Below are positions 57,037 to 64,000 of a stretch of DNA of 64,000 nucleotides, one piece after another. Source of the DNA: Phyllobacterium trifolii. GTDB taxonomy: Bacteria; Pseudomonadota; Alphaproteobacteria; Rhizobiales; Rhizobiaceae. A program made the position numbers and the translations under genes. The stretch covers positions 1-64,000 of the forward strand of contig NZ_JACHXN010000009.1 of the NCBI RefSeq assembly GCF_014192095.1. Direction: 5' to 3'. The notes beneath the pieces were generated by a model that made no database searches, was not told the DNA's origin, and saw only the letters and a program-made list of their open reading frames with translations. Position 1 is the stretch's first letter. Each line of letters starts with the position of its first letter.

Positions 57037-57366
57037 TTAGTGCGTTTGGCGCCGAATGTAAGCAACGAGATCGGCAATCTCGGAACGTGTGAGCGAAAGG
57101 TTCGGCATGCGCGAATGATGGGGGTTCGCCAGGAAGGCGGAAAGCGTTGCCTCGTCGAAACGACCCGACCCACTGATTTGAGCGAAAGTGGGAACGGCGT
57201 CAGAGGCATGCCGCTGCCCGGGCGCAACGACGTGACATTCCGCGCACCAACGCTCGGCAATTCGCCGGCCGTTGGCGCTGTCGGCCTCAACGCTGCCGCA
57301 GGCGAATTGCATGACAAGCACCATAGCGGCGCTCAAGCACACCACGCGTCCATATCCCATTCGCAT
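57037..57366 (-). CDS. Class I c-type cytochrome, 109 aa
   Basis: A signal peptide (VVCLSAAMVLVMQFACGSVE) leads into a mature domain of about 80 residues. It holds one haem-binding CAECH (Cys41, Cys44, His45) and a likely axial Met87 in HSRMPNLSL. A final helix (SEIADLVAYIRRQ) completes the class I fold. It is a small periplasmic electron carrier. The partner is unknown, as no oxidase or dehydrogenase is adjacent. Confidence 0.9.
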   Translation of the reverse strand: MRMGYGRVVCLSAAMVLVMQFACGSVEADSANGRRIAERWCAECHVVAPGQRHASDAVPTFAQISGSGRFDEATLSAFLANPHHSRMPNLSLTRSEIADLVAYIRRQTH

Positions 57367-57735
57367 CGCGCCCTCTGCTCCTCACTTGCGCTGGTTGCTT
57401 ACTCAGCGCACTCCGTGTTAGATCTATATTTACACAGGGCTTCGCTCAGAAACAGCGAGAAACGCACTATAAACTTAATTGCTAGCGAAAGTGCAGGGCA
57501 GAAATCCGGCTTGATCTTCAGGCACCGGAATGCCGACTCCAGGTCCGCAGTTAACCTTTTCGTAGCCAGCGCCATGGCCTTGCATGGATTGCACCATTTC
57601 TGCCCTAAAATCACTGATCCCTGGAATGACGCTTTCCGATTCAGAAGGCTAACATTCGGTATCGATCTCTGAATTTCTGGCCCGGGACATTCCGTTGACG
57701 TCTAGGACCCGACTGCGCTGTCCAAACAAGCACAG
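57367..57735. other. 369 bases without a convincing gene
   Basis: A 71-codon minus-strand frame is present but has no ribosome site or recognisable product. Nothing else is seen. Confidence 0.4.
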
Positions 57736-58791
57736 CTATCTACCCGGGAAGCGTGCAATCATTGCCTCCGCATTTGCCTGCTCATGATCACGGGCAAGCA
57801 GATGCACCCGGTGGGTGTCAATATCACGTATGGCACTCGCGATGAGGTGATATTTTGCACCCGTGACGGTCAAATCGCGAAACCAATTGACCAGCTCGCT
57901 CCATGGTTCGCTAATCCGAGACAATCCCGATAAAAATGCTACAACCGTACCCACTTCGGTCTGTCCGCTCACAACAAACCAGCCGCCAATTCCGAGGACG
58001 CTTGCAGTACCAATCTGGTTCAAGAGATTCATCAGGAAGTTCATGGAGAATTTGAGCTCGAAGATCCCCATGTTCAAAGAGAAAATATCATCGATCCTCT
58101 GCCCCTGGAGCTCTTCTGGCAGTTGACCGTCAACATCGTCCCAGATAATTCCCCCACTCACCGCGCGCATGGTTTTGATCCGCATGGTGACTCGGCGATT
58201 TATGGCCGCCTGGATGAGCGGTACAAAGATCAATTGGGGCGTTATCATCACGAGAGCCACAAGAGCCATGGAAGGTTGAATGTAAACCATGTATCCGGCG
58301 ACGGTTAGAAGCAGTCCTCCCTGCAGCAAGGGCTCTGACGTGTAGACCCCCACGAAGCCACCGATCGCGTCGGCTTCGGCAAGCATCATCGAGGTCTCAA
58401 TGCCAACATCCTCGGCTCCGGCGCGGTCCAATGGCATACGACTTGTTAGCGTCTGGACGGTCAGACGCAAACTTCGGACGGCTTTCTCGCCAACCCAGCT
58501 GCGATATATGTTCATCAGGAGTTTGATAAACCCTTGGGTAAGTGCCAGTCCTATATAGATCAGGGACAGCGCCAATATGGGACGATAATCGCCGCCTTTG
58601 ACAGCTCCATTGACTATGCGACGCTGGATTTCGAGCGGCGCGGCATCCAGCAGGAAAATCAATATCGACATCGCCGCGAGCGCAATTTGGTGCCAGCTGC
58701 TGAAACGGCGGACGAACAACAAAAGGGTTTCAGGCATCAGCTTTGCCGGGAAGACAGTGTTAAGCCACAGGCTATTTGTGAAGGTAGGCAT
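57736..58791 (-). CDS. ABC exporter-type transmembrane domain without ATPase, 351 aa
   Basis: Six hydrophobic segments match the type 1 ABC exporter membrane domain (QIALAAMSILIFLLDAAPLE; ILALSLIYIGLALTQGFIKL; ASVLGIGGWFVVSGQTEVGT; ending SELVNWFRDL). The reading frame stops about 45 residues later, before any Walker motif, so no ATPase domain is encoded here or next door. It could pair with an ATPase encoded elsewhere, have lost its own, or be a stand-alone family. The stop at 57736 is followed by non-coding DNA. Confidence 0.75.
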   Translation of the reverse strand: MPTFTNSLWLNTVFPAKLMPETLLLFVRRFSSWHQIALAAMSILIFLLDAAPLEIQRRIVNGAVKGGDYRPILALSLIYIGLALTQGFIKLLMNIYRSWVGEKAVRSLRLTVQTLTSRMPLDRAGAEDVGIETSMMLAEADAIGGFVGVYTSEPLLQGGLLLTVAGYMVYIQPSMALVALVMITPQLIFVPLIQAAINRRVTMRIKTMRAVSGGIIWDDVDGQLPEELQGQRIDDIFSLNMGIFELKFSMNFLMNLLNQIGTASVLGIGGWFVVSGQTEVGTVVAFLSGLSRISEPWSELVNWFRDLTVTGAKYHLIASAIRDIDTHRVHLLARDHEQANAEAMIARFPGR

Positions 58792-59916
58792 TTTTCACCG
58801 CACAACCCCGTTATTTCCAATACGATCTTTTGTTCGAATCTGTCCTAAGCAGAGCGCCGCACTTGGCACCGTTATAGCCGGCATCGGCGTGAGTCTGGGA
58901 CACCTGCGAGTATGGTCCGACCTTGGGCGCGACCCGCCCTTCAACACATTCTTGCTGATTTCGCGCATCAGACGTCAGCCATTCTCATCCTTGGGACGAA
59001 CATCGTTACCTTCGTACGCCTTAGCGGGCTGTCCGCACTGATTTGGATCAAACAAGACATGCAGAAAACCCATACAGAGCGGATCGCATTGCTACGAGAA
59101 TCGTGGTGCTGTCACGTACGGACACACCTATCGAATGGTGACAGTTAATCTTCCCAAGCGAGTCAGTCGACTTTGCAGGACCATTAAAAAGTATGGACCC
59201 GCTGCTTCTGTCTGCAGTTGCCGAAGGGACGAGCCTGAAGCGCAGCAGTGACGCGGATCCAACGGTTATGACTTAGCGGCGCAGACCTGGTTTCTTCTTC
59301 ACTGGGATTTGCCCGCACCTCATCACAACATAGGTATCTTTGACAATCCCAAGAACATCGCCTTGATATCGATCAAACTCACTCCGGGACTGATGCTTTT
59401 TCTAAAGAGATGACATCGTAGCATTTCGCTTAGCAGCAAGGGCGAAGTTGGGGCCGTTAGCACAAATCGCGCGTTTTTCAGAATTCAGACCTTCGCCAGA
59501 TGCTCCGGAAGCATCCGTGCGTAGCAAGCTTGCCTCCAGAATGGAGAATATCGCTCCATGCGGCGTTCAGACGGGATTGATCGAAGGTGGAAGCGGGAAG
59601 GCACCATTTCCGCCGTCGCTGCCAAATGGGGCATCCACGAGCCAAGGGCGCAGCGCTGCTTCAGCGATTGGGGCGAGCTGAGGCCCCATGGCCGATCTTG
59701 CAGAAAAGGATACGCCTGGCAATCATCCAAGCCCTGATCGCTCGATCCACGCTCACGCTGCAGTTAGTGGCGTCACGACACGAAAGTGGTGAAACTGTCC
59801 GACTTTTGACAACGTACACGGGTGTAGCTCGCATTAAACGTCCTGTTTGGATTTTGGGAACACGCTCCGCGTCTCTTCTAGATTGCCCTCGGCGTCACCA
59901 TCAGGACGAACTTCCC
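58792..59916. other. 1.1 kb without a convincing gene
   Basis: Only short frames occur, with no ribosome site or recognised domain. It contains the left copy of a 41-bp repeat (59773-59813). It may be degraded DNA at the border of the transporter-esterase module. Confidence 0.45.
59773..59813. repeat. 41-bp imperfect direct repeat, left copy
   Basis: It matches 63560-63600 at 34 of 41 positions in the same orientation; the shared core is CGACTTTTGA with CGAAAGT upstream. The two copies bracket the 3.7 kb block of outer-membrane transporter, DUF1254 and esterase genes. Confidence 0.6.
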
Positions 59917-60751
59917 TCAAAACACGAAATTCGAGACGACCCGGAAACTTCGGCCATCCAGGCCGTCGGTATTGTGATACACGAATTCTCCGTAGCTGAA
60001 CTTTATGGAGAACGACGAGGTCACGTTGACTCCGAGAGTAGCTCCCAGCCCCAGAGACTTCTGTGCGTCGTCATTGGCGATACCGTTGGTTGATGTCTCA
60101 CCTCCGTAGACGTATAGCGCGTCAAGCGAGGCCCAGAACGTTCTACCGAGATTGCGGGTGACGTGGCCTTCGAGCGTGAGGATCGGGTCCTGGCTCGTGT
60201 CGCCACTGTCGTCAAAGAACGTGATCGAAGGTACGAGCTCCAGCGTCGCCAGGTCGGGGTCGAGCATCGATGTTCCGAAATAGTAGCTTATCGGCAAGCC
60301 GATCTGGCCAACCCATCGATCCGCGCCGAGATAGATGATCTTGTCCCCGCTGAATGCCCCGGTTGGTGCGTAGACCTTGCCCAGCGGCCCGATCGAAAGT
60401 CCGGGATCGTAAGCCGCCCACGATGAAGTCACCGATCCCGGAGCTCTCGCCTTCGAGATCGCCAAAGGCAGTCTCCAGCCTGCCGGAGACCTTGCCGGCC
60501 GGAAGCACGACGAACAGAGCACCTAGATTACCGGCTATGTTCATGGAATGGGTATATTGGACCAGGCCGACACCAATATCGATATCGGCGCCGCGGAGCG
60601 CCGTGCCTGGACCGAAAGATTGGTTGCCCTCATGGAAGAGCCCGATCACAGTGATCGCATTGGTGCCTTCCGGCACAAGCTGGTAGCCGCGCGGCCCGTC
60701 GTCTATGGCCGCCGCGTCATGATAGGCACACAGCAGCGCCGCTACAGACAA
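59917..60751 (-). pseudogene. MetA-pathway-type outer-membrane transporter, frameshifted
   Basis: From TTG 60751 (GAGGGGGA upstream) the frame gives a signal-like start and barrel strands (YQLVPEGTNAITVIGLFHEG; LGALFVVLPAGKVSG) up to GIGDFIVGG. The second half (AYDPGLSIGPLG ... SFRVVSNFVF) is in the next frame and ends with the terminal Phe of outer-membrane barrels. The missing base is near 60420. Relatives are annotated as phenol-degradation MetA-type transporters for hydrophobic compounds. It precedes nothing else on its strand. Confidence 0.75.
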
Positions 60752-60831
60752 GATGACGAATCCCCCTCACACTCGATCCCCTTAAAAGAAAAAAACATGT
60801 CGAACATCGCGCGTTGGCGACACGCCCCCAC

Positions 60832-61865
60832 TTAATTTCCGCGCTGTGCCTCCGGTAACTTCCAGCCGCCGTCGAGGATCTCCTTGCGCGGGCGGTAGAG
60901 CCGTACGGTGTAGTTCCAGCCCTCCACGATCGGCAGGCAATTCGGAGTTCCCTCCCTGCAGCCGCCGAACTGGACGGTGAACGAGCCGTCAGAGTTCGGC
61001 CTTGCCGTTAGATTGTTCAACGAATAGGCGTTGAGGTCGTTCTTCTCGAAGAAGCCTTTGGCGTTGTAGACGCTGACCGACCAGAAGCCATCGACTGGAA
61101 CATCCTTGACCGTCAGCTTGTGAACCGTCTTGCCATCATTGTCCTTTGGATAGAAGCTTTTATAGACCGCAGCATAGTCCGGATTTCCGCCCCATCCGAT
61201 CGCGGTGCCGATGAGATGTGCGACCGGATCCACCTCGGCACGTGTGCCGAACATGGCGCCCTTGTCGTCTCCGCGCAGCGGCGCAAGAGCATTGAGGGCA
61301 TCGCGCACCTTGCCTTGCGACACCGGATCCCAGTCCGGCACATCGAGCTTCCCGGCGCTCGTCTGCTCGACCTCGATCGCATCCTGCAGCGCGTTGGCGG
61401 CTTTCAGGTCCGTCTGGTCCTCGGGATCGGCAAGCGTGCGGACCAGCAGGAAGACATAGCGCGTCCCGACCTTGTCCCTTGTGTAAGTGAACTGCCCGGA
61501 GCATAGACGACTTCGACTGTGTAGTGGTCCTCTGAAATGACCTGCATCGACATGAAGCGCTTGCCTGGATCTGGCAGCGCAATGGTCACGGGAGCCGCAT
61601 CGAGGTCGAAGATGCCGGAGGAGTAGAGCGTGTCGCGGTTCATCCGGACCACGTCCTGCTTGTCGATCGCGGCCATGGTCCGGCTATGGTTCAGTTTCCC
61701 GAACTCTCGCGTCTTGAAGTAGAAGTCGGTCTCGGCGCGGACGAAGTTGCCGACGGTGACTGTCTTTGGCTCGTCGGCGGCCAGGACCGGAGACACCACC
61801 AGCATGGCTGCCCCGACCATTGCAATGAAACCTGCGATACCCAAGGTTGCACTAGCCCGCGTCAT
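60832..61865 (-). pseudogene. DUF1254/DUF1214 periplasmic protein, frameshifted
   Basis: The first frame (from 61865) has a signal peptide (FIAMVGAAMLVVSPVLAADE) and the DUF1254 start (VGNFVRAETDFYFKTREFGK; DKQDVVRMNRDTLYSSGIFD). It leaves frame after VEVVYAPG. The other frame continues with QFTYTRDKVGTRYVFLLVRT and runs through the DUF1214 part (VDGFWSVSVYNAKGFFEKND; CLPIVEGWNYTVRLYRPR) to 60832. Adding one G near 61497 would restore about 344 residues. The family is periplasmic and of uncertain function. Confidence 0.78.
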
Positions 61866-61906
61866 TACAAGATCTCCTCACCGTTTCGGATTTGCGTCGT
61901 CCGTGC

Positions 61907-63484
61907 TCACTTGTTCGCGTCGAAAACCTTCTGCCATAGATCGAGCCGCGCCTTGAGAGGGTCAGGCCCAACGACAATGCCGCCATTCGTGAAGTTGATT
62001 ATGCTGTCCACCGAGGGGTTGTGCCTGGGCCAGGCCGGCCGGCTCTCCCCATTTGGGTCGCCGGTTTTGGCAAAGGCAACCCAGTAGGCACTCGCCAGCT
62101 TCGCCATTTCCTTGTCGGCGTTGGTCACCTTGTCACGAACGATCGCTGCCGGAATACCGAACACGTAAGGAATTTCCATGCCGTGCGGCGCGCCCTTCCA
62201 TTTGGGATTGCTACGCAACGCCTCCGCCACGTAGGAGAACCGGTAGTGCCAGGTGGGCTGGCCTCCCGTCGCCGCCAGGTTCGCTATGTTGCGCGAAGGC
62301 TCGACAAGAGTCCGGTCCGCAAGAACTTGCTGCTTCAGTTCTTCGAGCGTCTCGCTGCCTTCGGAGTCGTAGATGGCCCTGGCTTCGGCGGCATAGTCGC
62401 CAAACAGCGCAAACAGGTCTTCCTTGGTGACCGCTTCGCCGATGACAAGGTCGCGATCGTTGGCGCCGATGATCATGGGCACCATCGCCTGCCCGCCGGC
62501 CTTGAAGACAGCCTCTGGAGAATCGGTCAGGAATTTCCCGTCAATGATCGATCCGGCGAGCCCCACGAGGCGTTGTCCGTTTCCCAGCGAGGTGAGGACC
62601 ACTTCGCCCGAGGCTCCTTCGACCAGCATTTCGGCCGGAAGGGCCCGAAGCGCTTTCAGCGCCCCGGCTCCGTCGCGATTGACGCCCACATACCGGGCAT
62701 AGGCGACAGCCGTCGCTTCGGCTTCGGCAAGCGGTGTCGCCGGAACCGACTCGACACGTCCCGTCGGTATTCCAGGCGACTCCAAAATTGCTGCCCGGAA
62801 CAGGCCGCGCGACAGCGGCGAAACCAGGTGCGACATCACCGAACCGCCGCCGGCCGACTCGCCGAATATGGTGAGCTTGTTTGGATCTCCGCCGAAGGCG
62901 GCGATGTTGCGCTGAACCCATTTCAGCGCGGCAAGCTGGTCCATGTAGCCGTAGTTGCCGATGGGCTCGCCGGGCGATTCCTCCGCCAGGGCGGGATGGG
63001 CGAAGAAACCGAGCCGACCCAGACGATAGTTCATGCTGATGACCACGAGACCTTGCGCGGCGAGAGCGTCGCCCGGGTACAAGGCGGTGTTCCCTCGCAC
63101 CAAAGCCCCGCCGTAAATCCAGACCATCACCGGGTAGGGTTCGCGGGAGTCCTTGGTCGGCCGCCAGACATTGATTGTCAGGCAATCCTCGGATTTCGGC
63201 AGGTCGTCGGTCTGCATGCAGGCCGGCCCGAACTTGCTGGCTTCCCGCACGCCCTCCCACGGCCTCACCGGCTGAGGCACGCGCCAGCGCAGCTCACCGA
63301 TTGGCGGCGCGGCGTAGGGAATGCCCTTGAAGCTGATTACGTCAGCTGCCGCAATACCGTGAACTACTCCGCTCTCGACCTTGACCGTCGTAAGGTCGGC
63401 GGCGAGCGCCGTGGATACCATCAGGGCGGCCAAGACAATGCTGGAGAGCAGAAACCGGAAGGTCACCTGAAGATACATCGACAT
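61907..63484 (-). CDS. Secreted type B carboxylesterase, 525 aa
   Basis: A Sec signal peptide (FRFLLSSIVLAALMVSTALA) leads into an alpha/beta-hydrolase of the carboxylesterase B family. The nucleophile elbow GESAGG has Ser210, the catalytic His434 is in HGMEIPYVFG, and the oxyanion region is VWIYGGALVRG. The stretch SEDCLTINVW is the family signature. It cleaves esters in the periplasm. It is followed by the DUF1254 and transporter genes on the same strand, suggesting a small module for an esterified or aromatic compound. Confidence 0.92.
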   Translation of the reverse strand: MSMYLQVTFRFLLSSIVLAALMVSTALAADLTTVKVESGVVHGIAAADVISFKGIPYAAPPIGELRWRVPQPVRPWEGVREASKFGPACMQTDDLPKSEDCLTINVWRPTKDSREPYPVMVWIYGGALVRGNTALYPGDALAAQGLVVISMNYRLGRLGFFAHPALAEESPGEPIGNYGYMDQLAALKWVQRNIAAFGGDPNKLTIFGESAGGGSVMSHLVSPLSRGLFRAAILESPGIPTGRVESVPATPLAEAEATAVAYARYVGVNRDGAGALKALRALPAEMLVEGASGEVVLTSLGNGQRLVGLAGSIIDGKFLTDSPEAVFKAGGQAMVPMIIGANDRDLVIGEAVTKEDLFALFGDYAAEARAIYDSEGSETLEELKQQVLADRTLVEPSRNIANLAATGGQPTWHYRFSYVAEALRSNPKWKGAPHGMEIPYVFGIPAAIVRDKVTNADKEMAKLASAYWVAFAKTGDPNGESRPAWPRHNPSVDSIINFTNGGIVVGPDPLKARLDLWQKVFDANK

Positions 63485-63559
63485 TTGTTCGGCATCCTCT
63501 CTTAACGGATGTGTCTGCAGGACAGTAACCCGGACAGTGGAGTAGTAATAGCATGTGGT

Positions 63560-63600
63560 TCACGACGCGAAAGTAGTGAACTTGCTCGACTTTTGAGAAC
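63560..63600. repeat. 41-bp imperfect direct repeat, right copy
   Basis: It matches the copy at 59773-59813 at 34 of 41 positions. It lies 75 bases upstream of the esterase start and 83 bases before the IS66 left end. Confidence 0.6.
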
Positions 63601-63730
63601 ACTTGGTGATCAGGCTGCGAGAATAGAGGTTTCCCGCCGCAGCGGCCTGAGTTCGCGGCTGTCTGTCGGGGTCCAGATATAAGTAAGCGTGGCGTGACGA
63701 CCGCCTACCGGGCAATGCCCTGGAGTGGGA

Positions 63731-63760
63731 TAGTGTCCACCAAGAGTTAAGTGGACACTA
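63731..63760. promoter_or_regulatory. Inverted repeat before IS66 tnpA
   Basis: TAGTGTCCAC and GTGGACACTA form a perfect ten-base dyad around a ten-base spacer, 13 bases before the tnpA start. It could be a regulator site or an RNA hairpin that limits transposase expression. Confidence 0.5.
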
Positions 63761-63772
63761 TGGCGGTATTTG

Positions 63773-64000
63773 ATGTCGGAAAAGAGTTACGGGCCGAAGG
63801 CCAGTCGGCGATTTTGGTCGTCGGAAGACAAATGGCGGATTGTTGAAGAAGCGCAGGTTCCCGGCAATTCGGTTGCAGAGGTCGCACGCCGCCGCGGGAT
63901 CAACAGCAATCTGCTTCTTCGCTGGATACGTGCGGCCGAGGCTGGAGAGCATGGTGACCGTCCTGCTTCCCTGGTGCTTTTGCCGGAACCTTCTGCGGAC
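63773..64000 (+). CDS. IS66-family accessory protein TnpA (partial, 76 codons seen)
   Basis: The start MSEKSYGPKASRRFWSSEDK leads into a helix-turn-helix of the IS3/IS66 OrfA type (KWRIVEEAQVPGNSVAEVAR; INSNLLLRWIRAAE). The gene runs off the right edge. IS66 elements normally continue with TnpB and a DDE transposase TnpC, which would lie outside the window. Confidence 0.85.
   Translation, partial: MSEKSYGPKASRRFWSSEDKWRIVEEAQVPGNSVAEVARRRGINSNLLLRWIRAAEAGEHGDRPASLVLLPEPSAD

Larger units (their letters stand above)
63683..64000 (+). mobile_element. Left end of an IS66-family element (partial)
   Basis: The element seems to start with GTAAGCGTGGCGTGACGACC, as IS66 termini commonly begin GTAA. 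It carries its first gene from 63773 and continues beyond the window, so its right end and target duplication cannot be seen. Confidence 0.7.

Noticed and set aside
57399-57614. 71-codon minus-strand frame with several Cys
   Set aside because: No ribosome site and no recognisable domain; probably chance.

Overview
The window reads as accessory DNA from an alphaproteobacterium, most likely a Rhizobiaceae-type member of the Hyphomicrobiales. The reasons are the GC-rich coding with good Shine-Dalgarno sites, several binding-protein-dependent ABC operons, paired AhpD-like proteins of the Agrobacterium vitis Avi_7169/Avi_7170 type, an octopine/nopaline-dehydrogenase-family enzyme, a huge RTX-type haem peroxidase, and IS6 and IS66 elements. 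No rRNA, tRNA, CRISPR array or replication gene was seen. A plasmid, chromid or genomic island is plausible.

Layout. 1-9 kb: the first 2,995 codons of a secreted animal-type haem peroxidase with RTX calcium-binding repeats, running off the left edge. 10-14.7 kb: hypotheticals, a SAM methyltransferase-like protein and a CNNM/CorC-type membrane protein split in two. 14.8-24 kb: a long operon (LysR regulator upstream; spermidine/putrescine-like ABC transporter, flavin monooxygenase-like enzyme and two carboxymuconolactone-decarboxylase-fold proteins) facing an opine-dehydrogenase-family gene. 24-25.5 kb: a DUF2161 protein and a frameshifted P-loop kinase. 25.8-32 kb: a sugar-type ABC operon with a divergent enolase-superfamily enzyme and a GntR/FCD regulator, with matching 12-bp palindromes at both promoter regions. 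32.1-32.9 kb: a complete IS6-family element.

33-53 kb is a sulfatase island. It has three arylsulfatases carrying a formylglycine Cys motif, a formylglycine-generating enzyme that would activate them, a SulP sulfate-type permease, an outer-membrane beta-barrel, a DUF2092 protein, and a membrane-anchored regulator-like TPR protein. Four copies of a 19-bp element, GTA-N3-TAC-N-GTA-N3-TAC, lie before the TPR protein, two sulfatases and a periplasmic protein. This looks like an undescribed local regulon that releases and imports sulfate from sulfated organic matter.

49-64 kb mixes intact genes (Ca2+/H+ antiporter-like, Hsp20, cytochrome c, carboxylesterase) with decaying ones: a K+ channel, a BON protein, a host-attachment protein, an outer-membrane transporter and a DUF1254 protein, each broken by one or more frameshifts. 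Insertion-sequence debris is also present, and the window ends inside the left end of an IS66-family element. Several breaks lie in or next to short G or C runs, so base-calling indels must be excluded before calling them biological.
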